Assembly (NCBI GenBank): GCA_002331335.1
Contig: DCZO01000016.1
Coordinates: 9,995-73,994 of the forward strand
Source: Nitrospira sp. UBA2082
GTDB taxonomy: Bacteria > Nitrospirota > Nitrospiria > Nitrospirales > Nitrospiraceae
Length of the DNA: 64,000 nucleotides
Direction: 5' to 3'
Shown: piece by piece, positions 20,916 through 29,513 of the stretch
Numbering within the stretch: the first letter of the stretch is position 1
How the letters are laid out: every line of letters begins with the position of its first letter
Notes under the pieces: model-generated
Database searches by the model: none
What the model was told of the DNA's origin: nothing
Seen by the model: only the letters and a program-made list of their open reading frames with translations
Made by a program: the position numbers and the translations under genes

Positions 20916-22496
20916 ATGAAACACAGCATGCTACGCAGCGGGGTCAGGAACGGGATGTTCACAGTTGGAAAGCAGACGATGCTTGTAATCGTGTTGCTCC
21001 TCGCTGCGTGCAGTACCGGAGGAGACGGTGAATCTGAACCGAATACTCCGCTCACGACGCCGATGGCGCTGGTGGTGAACCAGGATGACACAACTCTCAC
21101 AACGCTCAGACTCGATGGGAAGCATTCGCCCATCATCAGCACGATCTCGCTCGGTCCTGCCGAGCCGGACGCAATCGGTGGAGTGACGTTCTCACTGGGT
21201 GAGTGGATTTTCGTCACCCATACGGCCGGGAACCGGGTGGCCGCGATCGATCCGATCGGCGCCCCAACCCCGATTCTTGAAGATTTCCTGACTGCAAATC
21301 CGGCCAATCCGGCAGTGCGGATCGGACAACGGCCGACGCGCATCTACCGGGACCCGGTGGACAAGGAAGTCCTCTGGACGACGAACGACGGCGATCCGGC
21401 TAACGGCATCGATACCCTTGCCGGCTGTTCTAATGGCGGCTCGGTGTCGGTGTTGCACAATTCGCACCTTGGTGTGGGCGGAGGCGAAAAGCCACGCGTC
21501 ACATCGAGAGTGTGCCTCTCCGGCACAGGAGACCATTTCATTGCCTTTTCCCGTCCCCCTTTTCAGCAGAATGCCTTTGTCTCGAGCAAGACGACAGGCG
21601 TGGTCAGTGTGTTATTGTCCGTTCCGCTGGTTGGTGGGGGAGTGGCCTGGAGCGAGAGCCCTGGGCTGATAGATTTATGCACCCAACAATTCACTGTTTC
21701 GATTCCCCAGAACTGTGGGGCGGGCCCGGCCGGGCTGTTCTGGTCACAGACGACGCAGAAGATCTACTCCTATCTCTCAGGCCACGGTCTGGTGGTGGAA
21801 ATCAATCCTACTGGTGCCCCCCCCATTACTAAGTCAGTAGCAATCATGCCTGCGGTGCCGAGCACCACGGTGTATCGCTCGGTCGACCTCACGCCGGATG
21901 GACGATTCCTGTTCCTGGTGGGGGAGGACATTCTGGCCGACCTGATCACTTCAGCGCCGAGCGGCAACGTTTGCCAAGCGAATCCCAAGGTCTATGGAAG
22001 GTTTGCGATCGTAGATCTGACTGCCCCAACACTCTCTGTGCAGCCGTTCTCCATCCCAGGCCTGGATAATATCAGGCCGGGTCATTTTCAATTCGCTCCG
22101 GACGGTCGGCGCCTGTATCTTACACAATCGAACAAGGTCACCGATCTGCCGTGCGCGACGCAGGCGAACAATTTGAAAAAGGACAAACTCCTCGTCTTCG
22201 ACCCCTCGACGTTCCCTGTCGCGCCGACCTTTCTGGCGGAGATTGATTTGCCGGCGGTCGGACCCGATGGGTTCCATGGCATGGATGTCTGGGTGACCGG
22301 ACCTCGTGGAGCCGGCTCCGCCAAGGGTGTTGTCGTGACGAATGCCCAGCCCGGCGTCAATGGCTCGGTGTCACTGATCAATGCCGCGAGCAATACGATC
22401 ACGGCGACCATTCCGGTGGGGAGAAATCCCAAACAGGCCACCGTGTACTACTACGGCCTCGCGGCCAGCGACAACCAGGCGACCCCGATCTGGTAA
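20916..22496 (+). CDS. lipoprotein with YncE-like beta-propeller repeats
   Basis: About 526 residues. A lipoprotein signal peptide ends LVIVLLLAACS, so Cys would be lipidated. The mature part has repeated blade-like stretches (MALVVNQDDTTLTTLRLDG, WIFVTHTAGNRVAAIDPIG, GSVSLINAASNTITATIPVG) typical of YVTN/YncE propellers. The role is unknown, perhaps binding or surface display. GGAGAAGG precedes ATG 20916. A coupled ATGA at 20871 would add 15 residues and cannot be excluded. Confidence 0.7.
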   Translation: MKHSMLRSGVRNGMFTVGKQTMLVIVLLLAACSTGGDGESEPNTPLTTPMALVVNQDDTTLTTLRLDGKHSPIISTISLGPAEPDAIGGVTFSLGEWIFVTHTAGNRVAAIDPIGAPTPILEDFLTANPANPAVRIGQRPTRIYRDPVDKEVLWTTNDGDPANGIDTLAGCSNGGSVSVLHNSHLGVGGGEKPRVTSRVCLSGTGDHFIAFSRPPFQQNAFVSSKTTGVVSVLLSVPLVGGGVAWSESPGLIDLCTQQFTVSIPQNCGAGPAGLFWSQTTQKIYSYLSGHGLVVEINPTGAPPITKSVAIMPAVPSTTVYRSVDLTPDGRFLFLVGEDILADLITSAPSGNVCQANPKVYGRFAIVDLTAPTLSVQPFSIPGLDNIRPGHFQFAPDGRRLYLTQSNKVTDLPCATQANNLKKDKLLVFDPSTFPVAPTFLAEIDLPAVGPDGFHGMDVWVTGPRGAGSAKGVVVTNAQPGVNGSVSLINAASNTITATIPVGRNPKQATVYYYGLAASDNQATPIW

Positions 22497-22506
22497 GGAA
22501 AGTCGA

Positions 22507-22535
22507 CGGCTGTGGCTGCAGCGTTGCCACAGCCG
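22507..22535. terminator. hairpin between convergent genes
   Basis: CGGCTGTGGC (22507-22516) is perfectly complementary to GCCACAGCCG (22526-22535) with a nine-base loop. It sits between the converging ends of the propeller gene and the spermidine-synthase-like gene, where a bidirectional terminator is expected, although no long T-run follows. Confidence 0.5.
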
Positions 22536-22542
22536 CAGCGTT

Positions 22543-24132
22543 CTAGCGCACCAGCAGCTCGAAGGCGATGCGATCGAGAAACAGTTTCCGGTAAGTTTCG
22601 GACTTCCGTATCTGCCGGCTCTCCATCGGATTGTAGTCATCGGTGATCGTGAAGCCGTTGTCCGTGTCGGTCATCCGGTGTTCATGCTCGATGAGCCATT
22701 GAACGCGCCGGTCCTGGCTGGAGGCCTCGAGGACGATCGGCTGCTCGGATGCCAAAAACACAAAATCTGTGAACTCGGACTTTTCCGTGATGAAGACCCG
22801 GAGGTGAGGGAAGAGGCCCTTCAGTGTTCGATGCACCGCCGCGACGGCGTCGGATCCTTCCCCGATTGTGAATCCGACATAGTTGAGGGCGAGGACCCCC
22901 CCTTCATCCAATAGGCTGCGCAGCTCGCTCAGCATCTCACGGGTGAGCAGATGGGTCGGTTCGGTCCCGCCGGTAAAACAATCGTGGATGATCAGGTCAT
23001 AGCGCCGATCGAGGTGTTTGATTTCATACCGTGCGTCGCCGACCAGGAAACGGCCTGTCGGCGCAAAGTGGAAAAACTGCAGCGCCGCGTCGGCGACCGC
23101 CGGGTCGATCTCGATCGTATCGGTGGCGATGCCCTGGGATTTCAGATCGCGCGCGACGTGCCCGCCGCCAAGACCGATCAGCAACGCCTGTTTCGCCTCC
23201 GGCCGGAACATCGGCAGCAGCCCGAGAACGTGCTGATAACCTAAGACGCTTCGATCCAATTTCTGATCCACCGCGCTGATGACGGAGGCGTCGGAGAGCA
23301 TCAGGCGGTAGCCGTGCCGCTCGTCGTCTACCACGCGCACCCATCCGTATAGACTTTCCGCCTCAGACCGGATCGTAAACCCCTCGATCGATTTGCGGGA
23401 GGCGGCAAACCCTGATGTCGTCAGCACGGCAATCGCCACGGCGGCCGCCGTGATCGATGCAAGCGATCGAGGACGCACGTCTGTCGCACGGTCTCGCCAG
23501 GCGACGAAAAGGCCAAGAGCGGTCAGCAGGAGGCTGAGAGAAAGGAGAATCGCGCGGGTGCCGAACAGCGGCAACAGGTAGAAGCCCAATAGCAACGTGC
23601 CTGCGACGCTGCCGATAGTGCTCACGGCGTAGACAGTGCCGGAGGCCGCGCCCACTCCGCTTAAATCGCGTGTCGCGCGTTTGATCACATAGGGGCCGAC
23701 CATGGCGAGTGCGGTGAGTGGCAGGGTGAAGAGCAGCAGCGCACTGACGAATGCGCCCACGCGCAGGCCGAGAGAATCTGTCAGGAGCAGCACCGGTCCG
23801 CTGAGAAAAGGGATCAGCACTGTCGTGAGGGCTGAGAAGAGAATCACGTGGCCGAGCCGGATCCCAGAAAACCGATCGGCGACATGCCCGCCGAGAAAAT
23901 ACCCCAGGGCCAACGCGATCAATGTTACGGCGATGAGGGACGACCAGACATACAGGCTCACGCCGTAAAAAGGGCCGATGATCCGGGTGCCGAGGAGTTC
24001 CAGAATCATCACGGCAGCGCCGGTCATCGTGACGGTTCCATATAAGACAGCCGTTCCGACTAAATCTCCTGTTCCGGATCGGTTCCGGCCCGGATTAGGA
24101 CATTGTGAGGCGCTTCCGAGCGGCTGATTCAT
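22543..24132 (-). CDS. fused MFS-like membrane domain and spermidine synthase-like methyltransferase fold
   Basis: 529 residues. The N-terminal half has about eight hydrophobic helices (residues 25-255), starting with the AVMILELLGTRIIGPFYG block that is typical of fused MFS/spermidine synthases. The C-terminal half is a Rossmann domain: LLIGLGGGHVARDL, then TIEIDPAVADAA and YDLIIHDCFTGG. The Asp-rich catalytic loop of true polyamine synthases is partly altered (HDCFTGG), so the enzyme activity is uncertain. It is a single gene; GC content and style resemble the neighbours. Confidence 0.85.
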   Translation of the reverse strand: MNQPLGSASQCPNPGRNRSGTGDLVGTAVLYGTVTMTGAAVMILELLGTRIIGPFYGVSLYVWSSLIAVTLIALALGYFLGGHVADRFSGIRLGHVILFSALTTVLIPFLSGPVLLLTDSLGLRVGAFVSALLLFTLPLTALAMVGPYVIKRATRDLSGVGAASGTVYAVSTIGSVAGTLLLGFYLLPLFGTRAILLSLSLLLTALGLFVAWRDRATDVRPRSLASITAAAVAIAVLTTSGFAASRKSIEGFTIRSEAESLYGWVRVVDDERHGYRLMLSDASVISAVDQKLDRSVLGYQHVLGLLPMFRPEAKQALLIGLGGGHVARDLKSQGIATDTIEIDPAVADAALQFFHFAPTGRFLVGDARYEIKHLDRRYDLIIHDCFTGGTEPTHLLTREMLSELRSLLDEGGVLALNYVGFTIGEGSDAVAAVHRTLKGLFPHLRVFITEKSEFTDFVFLASEQPIVLEASSQDRRVQWLIEHEHRMTDTDNGFTITDDYNPMESRQIRKSETYRKLFLDRIAFELLVR

Positions 24133-24521
24133 GTGGGTACTTCTAGCATGAACCAGGTTCGAATACGCGGAGCCTCAAGCAGAATTTCTGCGAACCTCGG
24201 GGCAGAAACGTTTTTTGTCACATCTGTTGCATCTGGTGCAGGGATCTGTGGAGCCTGATTTCCGCCTTTGGTATAGCTAGGCGCAGCAATGGGGATAAGA
24301 GCCTAGCGCAAGACTCGAGGGGCGGAGAAGGGAGGGTAGCGGGAAGACTCCGGTCTCAATGACGGGAGTTGTCGTGTTCCCAAATGAGAACAAGAAATGA
24401 AGAGACGGATTGCCGAATTGCAGTTGAAACGCTTGAAGCTCAGGGTGTGCGAAAGAAGTAACCCCTGTGCAGGGAAGTGTGGCACGCAAAACTTAATTGA
24501 TCAGCGCGAAAGGAGCATGTG
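24133..24521. other. intergenic region upstream of the CTERM gene array
   Basis: 389 bases without a supported gene. It holds a factor-independent terminator-like hairpin (24185-24216) and a second perfect inverted repeat, GCTAGGC (24276-24282) with GCCTAGC (24301-24307). It also holds the AAAGGAG ribosome binding site (24509-24515) of the first CTERM gene. A long untranslated leader for the array is possible. Confidence 0.45.
24185..24216 (+). terminator. orphan terminator-like hairpin
   Basis: TTTCTGC (24185-24191) pairs with GCAGAAA (24202-24208), then CG and six T. The form is right for a plus-strand terminator, but no plus-strand gene lies upstream; the nearest gene is divergent. It might end a small transcript or insulate the array. 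Confidence 0.5.
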
Positions 24522-25562
24522 ATGAAGAAAGCGTTAGTAGTTGCACCCTTGTCCGCTATGGCGCTCATGTTGGCTGCCGGCGCAGCCTCCGCGCACGTCG
24601 GTTATGGCAGTTCTCTGTACGATCAATCCACCAATACCTACGGAGCCGTGAGCAACTTTACCCCGACCGTCAGCAGCAATGCCGGCTGGATTTCCGGCAT
24701 GAGCAATAACGGCGTCAATCGTACTGCGACGGTCGATACGCTGGCGGACACCCATAATAACCGCTTCCGTTTCTTTACTCTGACTCAGGTGTCCAATATT
24801 ACCATCACCGTGCTCGGTACCCCCAACACCAACGGCGCGTCGGTGCTGAATCCGGGGTTCTCTCTGTTCACCGGCCTGGTGCCGGCTGGATCTCATGACG
24901 GCGTGGGCGACACGAATGGATTGACTGCGGCCCAGATCACCGCCTTGCAAACCCCCGCCATGGTCGGTGCTGCGGTCGGGGCCGCTGATGGGGGCCATCT
25001 GCAAAATGTTCCGGCCTTTGCCACTTGGTCGCCCTTCTTCGACACCATGGATGAAATCACTGCCGAGGGCGGCGGTACGCTCGACGGCGGCGGCGCCAAT
25101 TGGGGTGTGTATCGGGCTGATGGCGACTTCACCATGGGGAACAACGGTGGACTTGTCAGCGGAGTGACCTACCAGGGCATCTCCGTTGGGGACGGCCACA
25201 ATGGGGATGTGCAGGACAACGCCGTGAGCTGGACCGGCATCCTCGGGCCTGGCACCTATTCGCTGATCATCGGCGGAACCAGACTGGACGACTTGGCGTC
25301 GTTGTTTACCGAAGTGCAGAACGGGACAGGGAATCCCGCCACTGGCTATACGGCCTGTGACACCAGCAACCCGGTCTCCTGCAATGGAACAACTTACAGT
25401 ACCGCCTATGCGGACCTGCGACTGGCTCGGAACATGTTCATCAGCATGACGGTCGACGGGAATGTCAGCCCTGTTCCTGTGCCCGCGGCGGTCTATCTGT
25501 TCGGGACGGGCCTCGTCGGATTGGCTGGATTCGCGCGTCGTAGAATGACTGCTGAAGCATAA
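24522..25562 (+). CDS. exported protein with VPxPA-CTERM sorting signal
   Basis: 346 residues. Signal peptide (VVAPLSAMALMLAAGAASA), a beta-rich mature part of unknown fold, and a C-terminal tripartite tail: VPVPAAVYLFGTGLVG, a further hydrophobic stretch and ARRR. This is the architecture processed by exosortases in Gram-negative bacteria with extracellular polysaccharide. No exosortase is in the window. AAAGGAG precedes ATG 24522. It is the first of four such genes. Confidence 0.85.
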   Translation: MKKALVVAPLSAMALMLAAGAASAHVGYGSSLYDQSTNTYGAVSNFTPTVSSNAGWISGMSNNGVNRTATVDTLADTHNNRFRFFTLTQVSNITITVLGTPNTNGASVLNPGFSLFTGLVPAGSHDGVGDTNGLTAAQITALQTPAMVGAAVGAADGGHLQNVPAFATWSPFFDTMDEITAEGGGTLDGGGANWGVYRADGDFTMGNNGGLVSGVTYQGISVGDGHNGDVQDNAVSWTGILGPGTYSLIIGGTRLDDLASLFTEVQNGTGNPATGYTACDTSNPVSCNGTTYSTAYADLRLARNMFISMTVDGNVSPVPVPAAVYLFGTGLVGLAGFARRRMTAEA

Positions 25563-25654
25563 GCAGAGCCGACGAACGTACCGGTGGCTATTTTGAGCGG
25601 TATTCATACGGCTGATGAGAGATGCGTATGAACCGCGTTAGAAAGGAGTTGAAC

Positions 25655-26188
25655 ATGAAAATCGCAAACAGGTTCAAAGCTGCGATAGCGGGGATTGTTG
25701 CCGTTGGCGCTCTTGCCATCGGTGCGACCGCCCAGGCCGTTCCATATGACCCGAACCAGGCCTTTGGAGCCGGGTACGGGGATGCCGCGAATCCGGCCGT
25801 CATCACTATTAATCAAACGGGCGGGTTTTTTCAGGACACCATTAACTTCGACTTAGGCGCGTTCACCCACTTCAATATGACGTCGGCGACCACTGGTCTA
25901 TCGCAGTGGTTTGGCGCGTCGATTTTTGAAAACGTGAATGATTCGCAGGTTCCAGGAGGAGGGGCGGCTACGTCCTTTACCTCCTTTGCGTTGGCTGATT
26001 TGGGAATAGCCATGCCCACTGGTGACTATCATCTCCATCCGGCAGGGGTTGGTGGTTCCGGGGGAAGTTACACGCTTACGATGTGGGGTTCGACCGCCGC
26101 CCCGGTCCCGGTGCCTGCGGCCGTGTATTTGTTCGGAAGCGGCTTGATCGGTTTGGTCGGGTTGGCCCGTCGGAAGATGAGCGCGTAA
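25655..26188 (+). CDS. exported protein with VPxPA-CTERM sorting signal
   Basis: 177 residues. Signal peptide ending near GATAQA, a short beta-rich domain, and a tail VPVPAAVYLFGSGLIG followed by LARRKMSA. AAAGGAG lies eight bases before ATG 25655; the open frame upstream to 25622 is not needed. It is second in the array and about half the size of its neighbour. The mature domain has no recognised function. Confidence 0.85.
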   Translation: MKIANRFKAAIAGIVAVGALAIGATAQAVPYDPNQAFGAGYGDAANPAVITINQTGGFFQDTINFDLGAFTHFNMTSATTGLSQWFGASIFENVNDSQVPGGGAATSFTSFALADLGIAMPTGDYHLHPAGVGGSGGSYTLTMWGSTAAPVPVPAAVYLFGSGLIGLVGLARRKMSA

Positions 26189-26234
26189 GGGTTCACTCAG
26201 ACCCAGCGGCTGTTTTTTTGGGAAGATTTGCCCC

Positions 26235-26990
26235 ATGGAACTCAGGCTCAAATCGGTTGCCCTGTTTCTTGCGGTGGTCGGTTTGATCGGATCGATCAGA
26301 CCGACCACCGCCCATTCAGTGACCTTCGATTTTACCGGCACCGTTGTTACTGCCGATCCCTCCTCGCTTGGAGGAATCTTCACGGTGCCGATTCTGTCCT
26401 ATCCCGCCAGCACGATCACCGGCTCCTTCACGTTCGATTCGAACGTGCCTGATTCGAACGGCTCAGGAACGATCGGGCTCTATAATGGAGCGATCCAGAG
26501 CTTGTCGTTCTCGGTTGCCAAGCCTATTACGGCGGATGCGTATCAGTTTGGTTTGGATTTGAGCGGGAGCTCAGGCCGGACGGTCCAGAATGCGATCGCC
26601 GTGAATGCGAGCGGGGCGACGCTCAATCAGTCCTATGTGCTGTCGGCCAGTGTGCAAAACCATGTGCCGGCCGGGCCGATTGTCGATGGCGATAATTTCT
26701 TTGCGAGAGAGTTCTTCATTAATTTGGCCAGCCCTTCGAGTTCTGTTTTTGCGACTGATGCGCTTCCCGAGACACCTCCGGATAGCACGTTGTTCGGCCT
26801 GTACAGCGCAGCGACGAATCCTCACGGCCAATTCCGTGTGGTCTTTTCCAGCGGCAGCCATGGCGACTACACTATTATCGGTAATCTGGCATCGCTGTCT
26901 GTCTCTGCCGTGCCGATTCCGGCGGCTGTGTATTTGTTCGGGAGCGGCTTGGCGGCGGTTGCCGCGTTCGCGCGGCGCAAGTCCACATGA
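26235..26990 (+). CDS. exported protein with VPxPA-CTERM sorting signal
   Basis: 251 residues. N-terminal signal (VALFLAVVGLIGSI...TTAHS), a beta-rich middle resembling choice-of-anchor type surface domains, and a tail VPIPAAVYLFGSGLAA then FARRKST. Its TGA stop lies inside the ribosome binding region (TGAGGTG) of the next gene, which implies tight coupling to the CTERM-regulator fusion. The function of the mature part is unknown. Confidence 0.83.
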   Translation: MELRLKSVALFLAVVGLIGSIRPTTAHSVTFDFTGTVVTADPSSLGGIFTVPILSYPASTITGSFTFDSNVPDSNGSGTIGLYNGAIQSLSFSVAKPITADAYQFGLDLSGSSGRTVQNAIAVNASGATLNQSYVLSASVQNHVPAGPIVDGDNFFAREFFINLASPSSSVFATDALPETPPDSTLFGLYSAATNPHGQFRVVFSSGSHGDYTIIGNLASLSVSAVPIPAAVYLFGSGLAAVAAFARRKST

Positions 26991-27000
26991 GGTGTATCAA

Positions 27001-28587
27001 ATGAAGAGCCCATATACACGCATGCTGGCGGCGAGCGCGTTCTTGCTGGGAACCGTCATATTTCACGCTGGGCCTGCGCAGGCCGCGTTCGTCACGCAGC
27101 TCGATATCACCGGCGGGTCGCTTAGCTTCAACTTTCGAAGTTTGGGGTCGGTCTCCGGGAGCTTTACGCAGAACGGGCAATTGGTGATGGGACAATACCA
27201 GCCGCTACCCAATATCTTTCCACCGATCACCGTCGGCGGCCATACATTCTCCCTGTTCACCAGTGATCAGGCCTTCTCAGGTTTTCCGGCCGGGGCGCCC
27301 GCGCCGACCGGGATGACGAGTGGATCTACGATAACAGTCGATCTCCGGTCGCTCTTTGCCGGCGTCGCCGGTCCATTTATGAATGGAGCAGTAAACATCG
27401 GCGAGCCTGCAACCGGAACCTTCAATCCTGCGACGAACACCTTCGACATCGCCTGGAGCCAGCCGTTCACGGGCCTAGGTCTGCTGACCTCAGGCAGTTT
27501 CAGTCTCCGAGGCACCGCCCAGGTGACGACCGCACCGGTGCCTCTGCCTGCGGGAATCATTTTGTTCGGATCGGGTTTGTGTGGGATCGTCGGGATTGTG
27601 ATTCGACGTCAAGGCCCACTTCAGAGACAGGATCTCGGCTCCGGTTCGGCGGGTTCACGGCCTGAACTGACCCGTTCGAGCGTCGTCGTGCTGGTCTCTT
27701 CCGACCCCGTATTCGCCGCCAGCGTTGAGGAACAATTGCGGCGCTCCAGCTATCAGTCTCGCACGGTTGCCTCCGTAACAAAGTTGTTTGAGATCATTCG
27801 GCACGGGCTGCCTGTACTTGTTCTGGTCGATCGGCGCATCGGAGATTGGGATGTGTTGCGTACGGAATCGACGCTTTCCCATGTTCCTATCCTGATTTTA
27901 ATTCCACCAGGCGTGACGGGGAACGATGAGGACGTCATAGCCGATCTGGAACGAGGTGCCGACGGCGTGTATTCCTGCCAGGATGATCACAGATTGTTCC
28001 TTGCCGTTCTCGGGGCATATTTTCGGCGGACCGGGCACTACCTCGCCCAAAGGGGCACCTATCGGGTGGGTGGTGTTGAATTGGATGCGGATACGCGTGA
28101 GGTGTCGATCGCGGGGCAGCGAATGCCGCTCTCGGCAAAGCGGTTCGGGATTCTGCAGGCGTTCATGAGTGCGCCTTCCCGGATCCTAACCCGCGGTGAA
28201 CTGCTTGATCTAGTCTGGGGGCCGGGGTTCGCCATCGGCGAACACACGTTGGACGTCCATATCCATGTGTTGCGGCGACTGCTCAACCAGGGGGAGGATC
28301 ATCGGTGCCGGCTCATTGCCATTAAAGGCGTCGGTTTTAAGCTGAAGGTGCTGCCCCCGTCCATGACTGCTCCCGTGCAAGCAGAGGGATTCTCAGAGGC
28401 GTCGATCGCGAAGTCCGTTCTGCGCGTCGCCGCGGTTCCCCCTCCGATTGTCAAAACGACATCCATGACAATTCCGGCAAAGGCCAGGGAGGCATCGCTC
28501 AGGATGAATTCACCTAGGCGCCGCGCACCACCGTTTTCAAGACCCGCGTTCGTTCGTCGTAGACATCATGCCGTGTCTGTCGAATAG
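27001..28587 (+). CDS. VPLPA-CTERM exported domain fused to degenerate receiver and OmpR-type winged helix
   Basis: 528 residues in one uninterrupted frame. Signal peptide 1-28 (cleavage after AQA); beta-rich exported domain 29-177; VPLPAGIILFGSGLCGIVG (180-198), helix to about 201, then Arg-Arg, exactly a CTERM tail. The protein then continues: a receiver-like domain (about 223-340) with D277 in LVLVDRR but a weakened acidic pair (SSD) and no clear KPF lysine. A Trans_reg_C winged helix follows (about 353-448; MPLSAKRFGILQAFM, LTRGELLDLVWG, IKGVGFKLK), then a basic tail. The implied topology is sensor outside, helix in the membrane, DNA-binding domain inside. GAGGTG precedes ATG 27001. Confidence 0.85.
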   Translation: MKSPYTRMLAASAFLLGTVIFHAGPAQAAFVTQLDITGGSLSFNFRSLGSVSGSFTQNGQLVMGQYQPLPNIFPPITVGGHTFSLFTSDQAFSGFPAGAPAPTGMTSGSTITVDLRSLFAGVAGPFMNGAVNIGEPATGTFNPATNTFDIAWSQPFTGLGLLTSGSFSLRGTAQVTTAPVPLPAGIILFGSGLCGIVGIVIRRQGPLQRQDLGSGSAGSRPELTRSSVVVLVSSDPVFAASVEEQLRRSSYQSRTVASVTKLFEIIRHGLPVLVLVDRRIGDWDVLRTESTLSHVPILILIPPGVTGNDEDVIADLERGADGVYSCQDDHRLFLAVLGAYFRRTGHYLAQRGTYRVGGVELDADTREVSIAGQRMPLSAKRFGILQAFMSAPSRILTRGELLDLVWGPGFAIGEHTLDVHIHVLRRLLNQGEDHRCRLIAIKGVGFKLKVLPPSMTAPVQAEGFSEASIAKSVLRVAAVPPPIVKTTSMTIPAKAREASLRMNSPRRRAPPFSRPAFVRRRHHAVSVE

Positions 28588-28663
28588 ATGCCCGCAATCC
28601 TTTCTTCGCTTATGTTGTAAGGAGTGGCAGGCGTCGGTAGACAGAACGGGCGGACTAGCGTAC

Positions 28664-29026
28664 ATGAATCGCCATAGAGACTCAGACGTGAATCCTTCTC
28701 GCACCAGACTAATCGGAAGCGCAGTTGCCGGAATCACAGCGGTCGTCTATTTCGGACTAGTGTGTCTGATGGCGATGTGCAACCCCGCCATGACGACAGC
28801 GGCGGGCTCCGGTGAACATACGCACCATGACCACGATGCGGCGCATTCTCCTCTCTGCGCCTGGGCTTGCCAGGCCACTTCGTCGGGTGGGCTGCCGGCG
28901 GCCGCTCCCGCAGAGGTCTTTGGTCTTGTCGTTCCCGTGGGCGTTGACCCTCCACACGTTCCATTTTCAGCTCCTGTTTACGCGTTGCTCCATTCTCGCG
29001 CGCCTCCCGCATATCCTCTCGGATAA
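28664..29026 (+). CDS. small exported His-rich protein with CAWAC motif (DUF2946-like)
   Basis: 120 residues. A membrane or signal segment (VAGITAVVYFGLVCLMAMC) precedes a His cluster (HTHHDHDAAHS) and PLCAWAC, and the protein ends SRAPPAYPLG. The layout matches the proteins at 16814 and 18963, although the N-terminus is longer. The start ATG 28664 has a weak ribosome binding site. It follows the CTERM-regulator fusion by 76 bases and precedes a HTH gene, repeating the 18963-19490 order. Confidence 0.72.
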   Translation: MNRHRDSDVNPSRTRLIGSAVAGITAVVYFGLVCLMAMCNPAMTTAAGSGEHTHHDHDAAHSPLCAWACQATSSGGLPAAAPAEVFGLVVPVGVDPPHVPFSAPVYALLHSRAPPAYPLG

Positions 29027-29170
29027 TTCAGGCGAAGCGCGTTCTCCCGTCATGTCTCCATCTTGTTGGGACGGTTGCTGCGCCGATTCGTGATGGTCTT
29101 CCATATCGCGAACGCGTTCCACCTGAGTGATCCGGAAAAACCGGATGGGATGAACATGTCATTGCAAGGT

Positions 29171-29238
29171 CTCGGGACGGGTGAATGGGTGCCTCCTTCC
29201 ACCGTCCCGAGGAGGGGGAGCGCGGATTGCGCTCCCCC
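29171..29238. promoter_or_regulatory. two adjacent perfect hairpins upstream of HTH gene
   Basis: CTCGGGACGG (29171-29180) pairs with CCGTCCCGAG (29202-29211). Three bases later GGGGGAGCGC (29214-29223) pairs with GCGCTCCCCC (29229-29238) across a five-base loop. Both stems are ten perfect G/C-rich pairs. They end 26 bases before the GTG of the HTH gene. No T-run follows, so a leader or operator structure is as likely as termination. Confidence 0.6.
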
Positions 29239-29264
29239 GCGCCCTGCGGCAGAACGGATGAAAC

Positions 29265-29513
29265 GTGGAACCGGTGCTGCTCCGAATTCAGGAAGCCGCC
29301 ACGCTGCTGAACGTCAGTAAGTGGACGATCTATCGCTGGATTGAAGAGGGCCGATTGCGAGCGACCAAGATCGGCCGGGGCAGCCTGCGTGTGTTTCGGG
29401 CATCTGTGAGCGGGCTGGTTGGCGAGACGGAAATACAGGTCCAGAACACACGAGCATCTTCACGGAAGTCGACAAGACGGGCGAAAAGTCGTAGGCGAAT
29501 AAAGAATCGATAG
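29265..29513 (+). CDS. excisionase-like (MerR-type) helix-turn-helix DNA-binding protein
   Basis: 82 residues starting at GTG 29265. Residues 5-44 carry the HTH: LRIQEAATLLNVSKWTIYRW, then KIGRGSLRVF. Twenty-six of 40 positions equal the HTH at 19490. The tail is rich in Arg, Lys and Ser and may add non-specific DNA contacts. It follows a His-rich exported protein gene, as its paralogue does. The role as a local regulator is inferred; no recombinase is nearby. Confidence 0.8.
   Translation: MEPVLLRIQEAATLLNVSKWTIYRWIEEGRLRATKIGRGSLRVFRASVSGLVGETEIQVQNTRASSRKSTRRAKSRRRIKNR

Noticed and set aside
24276..24400. Possible c-di-GMP riboswitch upstream of the CTERM array
   Set aside because: GCGCAAGAC and GGTAGCGGG resemble fragments of the motif, but order, spacing and conserved junction bases do not fit.
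29063..29320. 85-codon plus-strand frame between the His-rich and HTH genes
   Set aside because: It runs through two perfect hairpins and overlaps the HTH gene in another frame; composition is not protein-like.
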